Assembly (NCBI GenBank): GCA_020636915.1
Contig: JACJWV010000019.1
Location: forward strand, 1 to 64,000
Direction of reading: 5' to 3'
From: Nocardioides sp.
GTDB lineage: Bacteria; Actinomycetota; Actinomycetes; Propionibacteriales; Nocardioidaceae
Length of the DNA: 64,000 bases
Shown: positions 6,981 through 15,828 of the stretch, piece after piece
Layout: each line of letters starts with the position of its first letter
Position numbering within the stretch: the first letter of the stretch is position 1
Program-made: the position numbers and the translations under genes
Notes under the pieces: generated by a model
Databases searched by the model: none
What the model was told of the DNA's origin: nothing
What the model saw: the letters and a program-made list of their open reading frames with translations, nothing else

Positions 6981-8140
6981 GCCTCGCCCTCCAGCGGCAG
7001 GGACGCCCTCAGCACGAAGCCGCCCGAGGTGGCGACGAACGCCGACATGTCGCCGCCGTACGTCTTCACCCGCTCGCCGATGCCGATCAGCCCGTGCCCG
7101 GCACCGTCCTTCTGCCCGTGCCCGCCCCGCCCGTCGTCGCGCACCTCGAGCCGCAGCTCGCCGGGCGCGTAGTCCACGGTCACGTCGGCCCGGCGGGCGC
7201 CGGAGTGCTTGAGGGCGTTGGTGAGGCCCTCCTGCACGATGCGGTACGCCGAGAGGTCGAGCGACGGCGGCAGGGGGACCGGCTCCCCGTCGGTGTGGAT
7301 CCGGACGTCGAGCCCCGCGGCTCGGACGTCGCCGGCCAGCGTCTCGAGGTGGTCCAGGCCCGGGTGCGGGGTGAGCTCGAGCAGGTCGTCGCCCTCCCGC
7401 AGCGCGCCCAGCAGGCGGCGCATCTCCGCGAGTGCCGAGCGCCCGGCGCGCTCGACGTTCCGCAGCGCCTCGCCCTCCTCGGAACCGGCCGGGAGACGGT
7501 GCCGGACCGCCCCGACCTGCAGGACCATCACGCTCACCGCGTGCGCGACCACGTCGTGGAGCTCGCGGGCCATCCGGGCGCGTTCCTCGGCCACCGCCAG
7601 GCGGGCGGCCGACTCGCGCTCGAGCTCCGCGCGCTGCGCACGCTCCTCGGCCGCCTCGGCCTGCTGGTTGCGGTCCCGGAGCGCGTAGCCCACGAGCCAG
7701 CCGACGACGAAGATCAGGGGAGTGAAGACGAGGTCGGCGGGGTCGTGCCCCGGCACGTTGTAGACGACGACCGCGGCCGACACGAGGACGATCAGCAGGC
7801 CCGCGCGGGCCTGGACACCGCTGCGGAGGCTGCCGAGGAGCACGGCGGCGCCCAGGCCGGCGACGAAGATCCCGGCCTGGCTCGAGATCATCTGGTGGTC
7901 GAGGAAGCTGGCCACGCCGCAGCCGATCCAGAGCGCCGCGGGCGCCGCGAACGGGAACCGCCGGCGGGCCAGCAGCACGAGGACCAGCCCGGCGGCGACC
8001 AGCATCTCGAGCCACAGCATGGCGCCGCTCGGCCGGTCCGGGTCGGTGCGCAGCGCCGTGTAGATCGCGCTCTCCAGTGCGGCGAGGACGATCAGGACGT
8101 CGAGTCCCCGCGTCGCGAGGAACCGCCACACCAGGCCCAT
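6977..8140 (-). CDS. Sensor histidine kinase, NarX/DesK type (HisKA_3)
   Basis: 387 aa. About six membrane segments fill residues 10-150, then comes a short coiled coil (EAAEERAQRAELERESAARL). The dimerisation box ARELHDVVAHAVSVM has the phosphorylated histidine at 195. The HATPase domain shows the N-box EGLTNALKHSG and the G-boxes DDGRGG and GHGLIGIGERV. With no extracytoplasmic domain it probably senses a membrane signal. ATG 8140 is seven bases after TAGCGT on the minus strand (8148-8153 on the plus strand), supporting a leaderless start there rather than at codons further upstream. Confidence 0.9.
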   Translation of the reverse strand: MGLVWRFLATRGLDVLIVLAALESAIYTALRTDPDRPSGAMLWLEMLVAAGLVLVLLARRRFPFAAPAALWIGCGVASFLDHQMISSQAGIFVAGLGAAVLLGSLRSGVQARAGLLIVLVSAAVVVYNVPGHDPADLVFTPLIFVVGWLVGYALRDRNQQAEAAEERAQRAELERESAARLAVAEERARMARELHDVVAHAVSVMVLQVGAVRHRLPAGSEEGEALRNVERAGRSALAEMRRLLGALREGDDLLELTPHPGLDHLETLAGDVRAAGLDVRIHTDGEPVPLPPSLDLSAYRIVQEGLTNALKHSGARRADVTVDYAPGELRLEVRDDGRGGHGQKDGAGHGLIGIGERVKTYGGDMSAFVATSGGFVLRASLPLEGEA

Positions 8141-8344
8141 GGCGGTCACGCTAGTGGCCGCCGGGGTCGCCCGCGTCGTACCAAAGTAGGAGTCGGGCCG
8201 CAGCCGCCGTCCGCCCCGGCCTGAGAGGTGACCGGGGCCGGACGACGCCCGCCCGAGACGCGGAGTGCCGGTCGGCTCCCCCACAGCCGGCCGGCTCCGC
8301 CGCGGGGGAGAGGAAACACCAGATGCGCCGCGCCGTCATCCGGT

Positions 8345-8360
8345 CTGCAGGAACCTGCAG
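8345..8360. terminator. Short palindrome directly after the LuxR gene
   Basis: CTGCAGG-AA-CCTGCAG lies one base past the stop of the minus-strand regulator. It may be a weak terminator. The rest of 8154-8344 shows another GC-rich inverted repeat (GCCCCGG / CCGGGGC around 8213-8240) and no gene. Confidence 0.35.
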
Positions 8361-8361
8361 G

Positions 8362-9138
8362 TCACGAGCGGGCACCGTCGGACCAGAGCTGCAGCCGCAT
8401 GCCGGCGGCGAACCTGGTCCGGACGCCGAGCGCGTCGAGGATCGCAGCGACGTCGGAGCGGACGGTCCGCACGCTGATCTCGAGCGCCGCGGCGATCGCG
8501 TCGTCGTTGGCCCCGCTGGCGAGCAGGGCCACGACCTGGTGCTGACGCGGGGTGATCTCGCTGAACCGGCCCAGGCCGTCGTCCGCCGGCAGTGCGCACG
8601 ACGCGGCGGCGTTCCAGTAGCGCCACGCCGCCTCGACGACCGGCGCCGCGGTGACGGAGATGAGCGTCACCTCGCCGTCGAGGACCGGGCCGTCGAGGAG
8701 GACCGACGTCCGGTCGACGATCTTCATCTGCACCGGAGCCACGCTCAGGAGATATTCACCGGTCGGCTCGTTCGCCAGCAGCAGCCGGGCCTCCGCGTCC
8801 AGACCGTCCGCGCTGAAGATGCTGACCATCCTCAGGCCGCGGGCCACGTGGGCGCGGTTGTGCGGCAGGCTCACCCGCAGCTGGGCGGCGGTGCCGGCGG
8901 GGCGGATCGAGTGCAGCTCGCGCCACCGGGCGATCTCGGTCATGATCCAGCGGTTGACGCCGTCGTACCCGCGACCGACGACGAGGTCGTCGCGCCCGCC
9001 CCGCTCGACGGCGGCCGCGAGCTCGCTGCGGTGGATCTGCAGGCGGGCAGCGGCGTCGAGCACCTTCTGCCGGTCGCCCTCGTGGATCCGGTTGCGCGGC
9101 CCCAGGCCGACCCCGACAGGGGGACTGCTCCCGTCCAT
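8362..9138 (-). CDS. LuxR-family transcriptional regulator
   Basis: 258 aa from ATG 9138, chosen because GGAGGGGG lies eight bases upstream; an ATG at 9204 is possible but lacks such a site. The C-terminal 65 residues are a LuxR HTH (ITPRQHQVVALLASGANDDA, then SVRTVRSDVAAIL). The middle region (VNRWIMTEI through PVLDGEVTLISVT) resembles the phospholipase-D-like sensor module found in actinobacterial TrmB/LuxR regulators. No receiver domain is present, so it is probably not a two-component regulator. Target unknown. Confidence 0.75.
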   Translation of the reverse strand: MDGSSPPVGVGLGPRNRIHEGDRQKVLDAAARLQIHRSELAAAVERGGRDDLVVGRGYDGVNRWIMTEIARWRELHSIRPAGTAAQLRVSLPHNRAHVARGLRMVSIFSADGLDAEARLLLANEPTGEYLLSVAPVQMKIVDRTSVLLDGPVLDGEVTLISVTAAPVVEAAWRYWNAAASCALPADDGLGRFSEITPRQHQVVALLASGANDDAIAAALEISVRTVRSDVAAILDALGVRTRFAAGMRLQLWSDGARS

Positions 9139-9202
9139 CCTCCGTGCCCCCTCCGAGTCGTGTGCTCTCGTCCTCCGGAACGAGGAGTCTAGGGTCGGCG
9201 CC

Positions 9203-9382
9203 ATGGCCTCGGTGATCGATCAGCTGCTCCGTTGGGAGGAGTCCGGCGGGACCTGGTACGCCGTCGGCGCGACCGAGGTCGCGCTGTGCCGGTGCGACGG
9301 CGGTGAGGTCGTCGACCGGCTCGCCGTCGAGGACGAGGAGACCGTCGCCTACCTGCAGGACCGGCCGCGCAGCGAGGGCTGA
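9203..9382 (+). CDS. Small conserved actinobacterial protein, function unknown
   Basis: 59 aa: MASVIDQLLRWEESGGTWYA, then VALCRCDGGEVVDRL. The WEESGGTW and LCRCDGGEEVDR elements recur in short actinobacterial proteins of unknown role. ATG 9203 is seven bases behind TAGGGT (9190-9195), fitting a leaderless mRNA. It diverges from the LuxR gene and converges on selD. Confidence 0.65.
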   Translation: MASVIDQLLRWEESGGTWYAVGATEVALCRCDGGEVVDRLAVEDEETVAYLQDRPRSEG

Positions 9383-9400
9383 CCGGATGTCCCGGCTGCG

Positions 9401-10405
9401 TCAGCGGACGGTGATGGTGGACGCCCCCGCCGGCACCAGCTCGCCGACCACGGGGTAGCCGGGGACCTCGCCGGCGACGAGCAGCCCGCCGGAGGTCTGG
9501 GCGTCGGCGAGCAGCACCAGCTCGTCCTCGGGGACCGCGGCGTCGACGTGCGGGCGCACCCAGTCGAGGTTGCGGCGGCTGCCGCCGGGCACGTGGCCGG
9601 CGGCGTAGGAGGGTCGCGCGGCCTCCAGGTAGGGGACCGCGGCGGCGTCGAGGACCGCCGAGACCCCGGAGGCACGGCACAGCTTGTAGAGGTGGCCGAG
9701 CAGCCCGAACCCTGTCACGTCGGTGGCGCAGGTGGCGCCGGCCGCGAGCGCCGCTCGCGCGGCGTCGCGGTTGAGGGTCGTCATCACCTCGACCGCCTCG
9801 GGGAAGACCTCGCCGGTCGCCTTGTGGCGGTTGTTGAGAACGCCGAGGCCGAGCGGCTTGGTCAGGGTGAGCGGTACGCCGGCGGTGCCGGCGTCGTTGC
9901 GCAGCAGCCGCTCCGGGTCGGCGATGCCGGTGACCGCGAGGCCGTACTTCGGCTCGGGGTCGTCGATGCTGTGCCCGCCGGCCAGGTGGCAGCCGGCCGC
10001 CGCGGCGACGTCGGCGCCGCCGCGCAGCACCTCGGCCGCCAGGTCGAAGGGGATCCGGTCGCGCGGCCAGGCCAGCAGGTTGACCGCGACCAGCGGCTCG
10101 CCGCCCATCGCGTAGACGTCGGACAGCGCGTTGGCGGCAGCGATCCGGCCCCAGTCGTAGGGGTCGTCGACGACCGGTGTGAAGAAGTCGGCCGTGAGCA
10201 CCACCGCGCGGCCCGGCCCGCCGTCGGAGCTCTCGAGCCGCACGACCGCGCCGTCGTCACCGTTCTCGACGCCGACGAGGAGGTCGTCCGCGGCGGCCGG
10301 CGTCAGCCCCGACAGCACCCGCTCGAGCTCGCCGGGCGGCACCTTGCAGGCGCAGCCGCCGCCCGAGGCGTACTGGGTCAGGCGCAGGTCGGGATGCGTC
10401 GTCAC
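9401..10405 (-). CDS. selD: Selenide, water dikinase (selenophosphate synthase)
   Basis: 334 aa. It makes selenophosphate from selenide and ATP, the Se donor for selenocysteine. The N-terminal glycine-rich loop is YASGGGCACKVPP; C18 and K21 correspond to the catalytic Cys17 and Lys20 of the E. coli enzyme, so this SelD uses Cys, not Sec. The AIRS-type motifs are present: ADFFTPVVDDPYDWGRIAA, DVYAMGG, AGGHSIDDPEPKYGLAVTG, DVTGFGLLGH. GTG 10405 overlaps the stop of the NrfD-like gene (GTGA), so selD is the last gene of the formate dehydrogenase operon and is expressed with the protein that needs it. Confidence 0.95.
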   Translation of the reverse strand: MTTHPDLRLTQYASGGGCACKVPPGELERVLSGLTPAAADDLLVGVENGDDGAVVRLESSDGGPGRAVVLTADFFTPVVDDPYDWGRIAAANALSDVYAMGGEPLVAVNLLAWPRDRIPFDLAAEVLRGGADVAAAAGCHLAGGHSIDDPEPKYGLAVTGIADPERLLRNDAGTAGVPLTLTKPLGLGVLNNRHKATGEVFPEAVEVMTTLNRDAARAALAAGATCATDVTGFGLLGHLYKLCRASGVSAVLDAAAVPYLEAARPSYAAGHVPGGSRRNLDWVRPHVDAAVPEDELVLLADAQTSGGLLVAGEVPGYPVVGELVPAGASTITVR

Positions 10406-11343
10406 CCGGTCATCTTCGCCGACGCACCCTGACGGGCCCGGACGCGCTCGCGCTGGGGGACGACGACGTACTTCGGGTCGCGCGCCGAGGCCCGGCCGGC
10501 CTCGAAGATCCCGAACCGGGTGGCCAGCGACGCGGTCACGTAGGTCGCCCCGGCGAGGACCGAGACCAGTCGCGACCGACGCCCGGCGAGCGCGGTGGCG
10601 GCCGAGGCGACCGCCGTGCAGTTGCGGGCCATCGTCATGAGCCGGCCGGGCATGCCGATCCGGTACGGCTCCGCGGCCAGCCCACGGCGCAGCAGGATCG
10701 ACTCGGCGGCCGCGATCTCGACCGCGGCACCGGCCAGCGCCATCCGCCGGGCCGGCGCGGCCTGGTCGAGCGGCACCAGCATCATCGCCAGGCCGCCGGC
10801 GGCCTGGGCGCCGGAGCCACCGAACACGAACGGCAGCTCGCGGTGCGCCTCGTGCCAGGCCGGCACGGCGGTGTTCGCGAGCAGGGCGGCGGTGTACGTC
10901 GCCAGCGGCGGTCCGAGCGCGGCCGCCCCGGCGCCGGCCAGCCGCCCGAGCCGGGGCAGGCGGCCGGTCAGGTCCGAGGCCGCCGCGGCCCCGGCGAGGC
11001 CGCTGAACGGTGCCAGGATGAACGAGCCGACCGAGAGCGGCGACGTCGGCTTGAGGACCCGCAGCATGTTGAGGAAGCGCTCCGGGCGGCCGAGGTCGTG
11101 GACGAGGGCGACGGTGCCGGCAGCGGCGCCGCCGGCAGCGGCGAGCCGGGCGACCCGCTCGAGGTCCGGACGCCCGGTGAGGGCGGCCCCCTCGGCGAGC
11201 AGGGAGGACGCGCCGGCCAGGCCGCCCAGGAACAGGTAGAGCGGGACGTCCGGGGTCTTCCACGTGGGCTCCTTGAGGATCGGCCGGCCGTAGTAGGACT
11301 CGAACTCCACCTCCGGGACCATCGACGCCTCGCCGCGCGGCAC
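10402..11343 (-). CDS. NrfD/PsrC-like membrane subunit of formate dehydrogenase
   Basis: 313 aa with about eight membrane helices. Features are the WKTPDVPLYLFLGGLAGASS opening, HDLGRPERFLNMLRVLKPTSPLSVGS (split here) in the loop after helix 2, and YTAALLANTAVPAWHEA. These mark the NrfD family, which passes electrons between an iron-sulfur subunit and the quinone pool. GTG 11343 has AGGAGG seven bases upstream and starts one base after the fdhB stop; ATG 11322 is a weaker alternative. It probably anchors FdhAB to the membrane. It replaces the cytochrome b subunit (FdhI) seen in other formate dehydrogenases. Confidence 0.88.
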   Translation of the reverse strand: MPRGEASMVPEVEFESYYGRPILKEPTWKTPDVPLYLFLGGLAGASSLLAEGAALTGRPDLERVARLAAAGGAAAGTVALVHDLGRPERFLNMLRVLKPTSPLSVGSFILAPFSGLAGAAAASDLTGRLPRLGRLAGAGAAALGPPLATYTAALLANTAVPAWHEAHRELPFVFGGSGAQAAGGLAMMLVPLDQAAPARRMALAGAAVEIAAAESILLRRGLAAEPYRIGMPGRLMTMARNCTAVASAATALAGRRSRLVSVLAGATYVTASLATRFGIFEAGRASARDPKYVVVPQRERVRARQGASAKMTG

Positions 11344-11344
11344 C

Positions 11345-12334
11345 TCAGCGCCTCCTGCCGAGGAAGGAGACGACGCCGAGCCCGACCAGGGTGGCGGCGC
11401 CCGCGCCGACGTGCTTCCAGATCGTGCCCAGGTCGCGGGTCGTGACCACGGGGTCGGGCGGAAGGCCGTAGACCTCCGGCTCGTCGAGGAGGAGGAAGAA
11501 CGCGCCGTCGCCGCCCACCCCGTCCTCGGGGTCGCGGCCGTAGAGCCGAGCGACGTCGACGCCCTTGTCGTGCAGCTCCGCGAGCCGCCGGTCGGCACGC
11601 TCGCGCAGCTCGTCGAGCTCGCCGAACTGGATCGACTCGGTGGGGCAGGCCTGCGCGCAGGCCGGCTGCTGACCTTCCTTGAGCCGGTCGTAGCACAGGG
11701 TGCACTTGAACGCGCGGCCGTCGCCCTTGCGCACGTCGATGACACCGTAGGGGCACGCGGGCACGCAGTAGCCGCAGCCGTTGCAGACGTCGGGCTGGAC
11801 GACGACCGTGCCGAACTCGGTGCGGAACAGCGCGCCGGTCGGGCACACGTCGAGGCAGGCGGCGTGCGTGCAGTGCTTGCAGACGTCGGAGGACATCAGC
11901 CACCGCACGCCGCTCTCACCCGACGAGGTCGCCTGGTCCTCGCCGGCCGGCACGCCCAGCGACGGCATCCCGAGGTCGACGGCCGGCGCCACGTCGACCG
12001 GTGGTTCCTGAGGAGGTCGCGCAGCGACCGTCTCGAAGGGCTGCTCGACGAACGCGACGTGCCGCCACGTCGACGCGCCGAGCTCCTGGGTGTTGTCGTA
12101 GGACATCCCCGTGAGGAGGTAGCCGTCGTCGGGGACCTCGTTCCACTCCTTGCACGCGACCTCGCAGGCCTTGCAGCCGATGCAGACCGAGGTGTCGGTG
12201 AAGAACCCCATCCGCGGCGGGTGCTCCTCCGACGTGCCGTAGCCGGCGTCGTGCTGGACGTCGTCGAGCCGGCCCCACAGGCGGCCCTCGGAGAAGAGGT
12301 CGGAGAGCAGGCTCATGCCGAGGGGTGAGCTCAT
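11345..12334 (-). CDS. fdhB: Formate dehydrogenase iron-sulfur (beta) subunit
   Basis: 329 aa. Four cysteine clusters are visible: CIGCKACEVAC, CKHCTHAACLDVC, CNGCGYCVPAC, and CTLCYDRL with CAQAC, which should bind four [4Fe-4S] clusters. A C-terminal hydrophobic stretch (about 305-325, VGAGAATLVGLGVVSF) is probably a membrane tether. It carries electrons from the molybdo-/tungsto-selenoprotein FdhA to the NrfD-like subunit. ATG 12334 overlaps the fdhA stop (ATGA). An insert of about 40 residues (PPQEPPVDVAPAVDLG...) between the first two clusters is longer than in the enterobacterial protein. Confidence 0.93.
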   Translation of the reverse strand: MSSPLGMSLLSDLFSEGRLWGRLDDVQHDAGYGTSEEHPPRMGFFTDTSVCIGCKACEVACKEWNEVPDDGYLLTGMSYDNTQELGASTWRHVAFVEQPFETVAARPPQEPPVDVAPAVDLGMPSLGVPAGEDQATSSGESGVRWLMSSDVCKHCTHAACLDVCPTGALFRTEFGTVVVQPDVCNGCGYCVPACPYGVIDVRKGDGRAFKCTLCYDRLKEGQQPACAQACPTESIQFGELDELRERADRRLAELHDKGVDVARLYGRDPEDGVGGDGAFFLLLDEPEVYGLPPDPVVTTRDLGTIWKHVGAGAATLVGLGVVSFLGRRR

Positions 12335-15300
12335 CGGTCGGCACCGCCGTCCTCGGGGTGCTCCATGTCGACGCCGGCGCGGCGGCGGTAGTCGTCGACG
12401 TACGCCGTCAGGGCCGGTCCACGCGGTCGCCGGCCGGGCCGGATGTCGCAGGTGCCGACCTTGTCCTGGATGTAGACGTTCGGGTCCATCGTCACGTTGA
12501 CGAGGTCGTTGGCGGAGTCGCCCTGGGTGATGCCGTTGCGGCCCCAGTGGTAGGGGATCCCCACCTGCTCGACGAACCGGTCGCCGAGCCGCAGCGACCG
12601 CAGCCGGTCGGTCACCAGGACGCGGGCCTCGATCGCCGTGCGGGCGGTCACGATCGTCACCCACTCGCCGTGGGTCAGCCCGCGCTCGGCCGCCAGCCGC
12701 GGGGACACCTCGCAGAACGGCTCGGGCTGGAGCTCGGTCAGGTAGGGCAGGGTCCGGCTCATGCCGCCGGCGGTGTGGTGCTCGGTGAGCCGGTAGGTCG
12801 TGAACACGTAGGGGAAGACCTCGCTCCAGCTGGGGTTGATCGGGTTGGTGCGGTGGTCGAGCTTGCGCCGGGACGGGTTGTTCTGCTGGGCGTGCAGCGG
12901 GTTGTGCACGGGCGACTCCGGTGGCTCGTAGTGCGTCGGCATCGGGCCGTCGGCCAGGCCGAGCGGTGCGAAGAGCCAGGCCTTGCCGTCGGTCTGCATC
13001 ACGAACGGGTCCTGCCCGCCGATCGCGTCCGGGCCCTGGGCGCCCTCCTCCGGCACGAAGTCCGGCGCCCGGTCGGGCACGAAGTCCGGGACGTCGGGGC
13101 CGACCCACGTCTGCTGCTCGGCGTCCCAGCTCATGTAGGCCTTGCGCTCGCTCCACGGGGTGCCGTCGGGTGCGGCGGACGCGCGGTTGTAGAGCTGGCG
13201 CCGGTTGGCCGGCCACACCCAGCCCCACTCGGCGGCCACCCAGTCCTGCTCCCAGTGCGGCCGGCGGCGCCGGGCCCGGTTGACCTCGTCGGCGTACACG
13301 CCGCAGTAGATCCAGCAGCCGCAGGCCGTCGACCCGTCCTGCTTCAGCTCGGTGTACGCCGACAGTGCGACGCCGTCGGGACCGGTCCCGTTGATCTCGC
13401 GGAGCACGGCCTGCCCGTCGGGGTCCCCGTGCTCGTCGACGGGGTAGTCCCAGGCCAGGTCGAGCAGCGGCCGGTCCATCTCGTCCGTCGAGCCGGCCAG
13501 CTTCTCGCGGATCCGGTTGCCGAGGTCGTAGTAGAACTGCAGCTCGCTGCGGCACTCACCCGGCGGCTCGACCGCCTTGTCGCGCCACTGCAGCATCCGC
13601 TGGGTCTGGGTGAACGACCCGGCCTTCTCGACGTGCGAGGCCGCCGGCAGGAAGAACACCTCGGTGGCGATCTCCTCGGTGACCAGCTCACCGGTCTCGA
13701 TCTCGGGGCCGTCCTTCCAGAACGTCGCAGACTCGATCATCTGCAGGTCGCGCACGACCAGCCAGTCGAGGTTGGCCATGCCGAGGCGCTGCATCTTGCC
13801 GTTCGCCGACCCGACGGCCGGGTTCTCGCCGACGAGGAAGTAGCCCTTGCAGCCGCCCTCGATCATCGCCTTGACGGTCGTGTAGGTCGAGTGGTCGCCG
13901 GTGATCCGCGGGAGGTAGTCGAAGCAGAAGTCGTTGTCGGCGGTCGCCGCGTCGCCCCAGTAGGACTTGAGCAGGCTGACGGCGTAGGAGCGGATGTTGC
14001 CCCAGAAGCCGGCCTTGCCCTCGTCGTCGGCGACCCACTCGTCGAGGGTCTGGTGCTGCGCGGCGTTCGGCATGGGCAGGTAGCCCGGGAGGATGTTGAA
14101 CAGGGTCGGGATGTCGGTCGAGCCCTGGATGCTCGCGTGCCCGCGCAGCGCCAGGATCCCGCCGCCGGGGCGTCCGATGTTGCCGAGCAGGAGCTGGAGG
14201 ATCGCGGAGGTGCGGATCATCTGCGCCCCCACGCTGTGGTGGGTCCAGCCGACGGCGTAGCAGAACGCGGTCGTGCGCTCCCGGCCGCTGTTGCGGGTCA
14301 GCGCGTCCGCGACCTGCCGGAACTGCGCCGGCTCGATGCCGCACACCTCCTGCACCATCTCGGGGGTGTAGCGCGCGAAGTGCCGCTTGAGGATCTGGAA
14401 CACGCAGCGCGGGTCCTGCAGCGTCTCGTCGCGGCGTCCCTTCCAGCTCACCGGCGCTCCGCCCGAGCCGTGGCTCTCGGACTCGGCGGCCTCGTGGGAC
14501 TCCTTGTGGGCCTCGCCGCTGCGGGTGCTGTCCTCCGACGCCTCGAGCTCGGCGTCCTCCTGCCGGTCGGCGGCGCCCGCGTCGTCGGGCGGGTCGTAGC
14601 GCCAGGTGGCCGGGTCGTACTGCCCCGTCTCGGGGTCGAACCCGGAGAACAGCCCGTCGAGGTCCTCGGTGTCGCGGAAGTCCTCGTCGATGATGTTGGC
14701 GGCGTTCGTGTACGCGACGACGTACTCGCGGAAGTCGAGGTCGTTGCTGAGCACGTGGTTGACCAGCCCGCCGAGGAACGCGATGTCGCTGCCCGCGCGG
14801 ATCGGCACGTGCAGGTCGGAGACCGCCGAGGTCCGGGTGAAGCGCGGGTCGACGTGGATGACCGTCGCACCGCGGCGCTTGGCCTCCATCACCCACTGGA
14901 AGCCCACCGGGTGGGCCTCGGCCATGTTCGAGCCCTCGATGAGGATGCAGTCAGCGTTCGCCAGGTCCTGCAGGAAGGTGGTCGCCCCACCACGGCCGAA
15001 GGAGGTACCCAGACCGGGCACCGTGGAGGAGTGTCATATCCGGGCCTGGTTCTCGATCTGGATCGCGCCCATCGCGGTGTAGAGCTTCTTCATGAGGTAG
15101 TTCTCCTCGTTGTCGAGGGTCGCTCCTCCGAGGCTCGCGATGCCGAGGGTGCGACGGGTGCGCTGCGGGCCGTCGGGCCCGTCCTCCTGCCACTCCCAGA
15201 ACTGCTTGCGCGTCCGGATCACCCGGTCGGCGATCATGTCGACCGCCGTGTCGAGGTCGAGGTCCTCCCAGTCGGTCGCGTAGGGCCGGCGGTAGCGGAC

Positions 15301-15603
15301 CGTCGTCTCCCGGGTCGGCGAGGTGACCAGCTGCTTGCTGGCGCTGCCCTTGGGGCACAGCCGGCCGCGCGAGATCGGGCTGGCCGGGTTGCCCTCGATC
15401 TGGATGACCTTCTCGTCCTTGACGAAGACCTTCTGGGCGCAGCCCACGGCGCAGAACGGGCAGACCGAGTCGACGACCCGGTCGGCCTCGACGGTGCGCG
15501 GCTGCAGGTGCTCGCTGCGCTGCGACCTCGCGGCGTGACCGCGCCCGAGCCGGTCCGGGCCCGTGACCTGCCGCAGCAGCGGCCAGGACAGGTTCGCCAA
15601 CAC
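12331..15603 (-). CDS. fdhA: Formate dehydrogenase catalytic subunit, selenocysteine-containing (UGA read through)
   Basis: 1,090 aa if the in-frame TGA at 15036-15034 is read as Sec190. The N-terminal part has the [4Fe-4S] motif SVCPFCAVGC and RLCPKGSASKQL. The sequence then runs NQARI-U-HSSTVPGLGTSFGRG, where the selenocysteine is followed by the His that sits at the molybdenum site. Later come IEGSNMAEAHP and the molybdopterin-binding VDPRFTRT. It oxidises formate to CO2. No twin-arginine signal is visible, so the active site probably faces the cytoplasm. GTG 15603 was chosen; GTG 15627 is in frame, and neither has a good ribosome site. Ordinary gene finding would split this into two genes at the TGA. 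Confidence 0.93.
15004..15036 (-). promoter_or_regulatory. Sec UGA codon with SECIS hairpin in fdhA
   Basis: The TGA is at 15036-15034 on the minus strand. Eleven bases later a 7-bp stem (GGTGCCC with GGGTACC, one G-T pair) closes a five-base loop GGTCT, at 15022-15004. The loop starts 18 bases after the UGA and has G in its first two positions, which fits the bacterial SECIS rules bound by SelB. Confidence 0.88.
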
Positions 15604-15669
15604 GTGGGTCAGGTAACCACACGCCACGCGGCCGAAACGCTCCGTCGCGGCCCCGGCTAGATTGCACGC

Positions 15670-15764
15670 GGAGGCGTTTCCCGTCTGGTGACGGGCGCGG
15701 TCCTCAAAACCGTCGTGGCCGGGCCACCCGGTCAGGCGGGTTCGATTCCCGTCCGCCTCCGCCA
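15670..15764 (+). tRNA. selC: tRNA-Sec (UCA anticodon)
   Basis: 95 bases with encoded CCA. The acceptor strand GGAGGCG pairs with CGCCTCC; an eighth position would be a T/C mismatch. The D stem has six pairs (CCCGTC/GACGGG), as in selenocysteine tRNAs. The anticodon arm GCGGT-CCTCAAA-ACCGT carries TCA, followed by a long variable arm (GGCCGGGCCACCCGGTC) and a T arm GCGGG-TTCGATT-CCCGT. SelA converts its seryl form to Sec-tRNA. A TAGATT hexamer at 15658-15663 lies six bases before the first base of the mature tRNA. Confidence 0.95.
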
Positions 15765-15828
15765 CCTGCTGCCTGCCCGCCTTCCTGCGTGGCCGGGGTC
15801 GCGCAGGCGTGAGGCTTACACTCCGCAC

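Noticed and set aside
12325..15660. 1,111-codon plus-strand open frame opposite fdhA
   Set aside because: Compositional artefact of high GC on the antisense strand. The translation has no motif, whereas the minus strand encodes FdhA.
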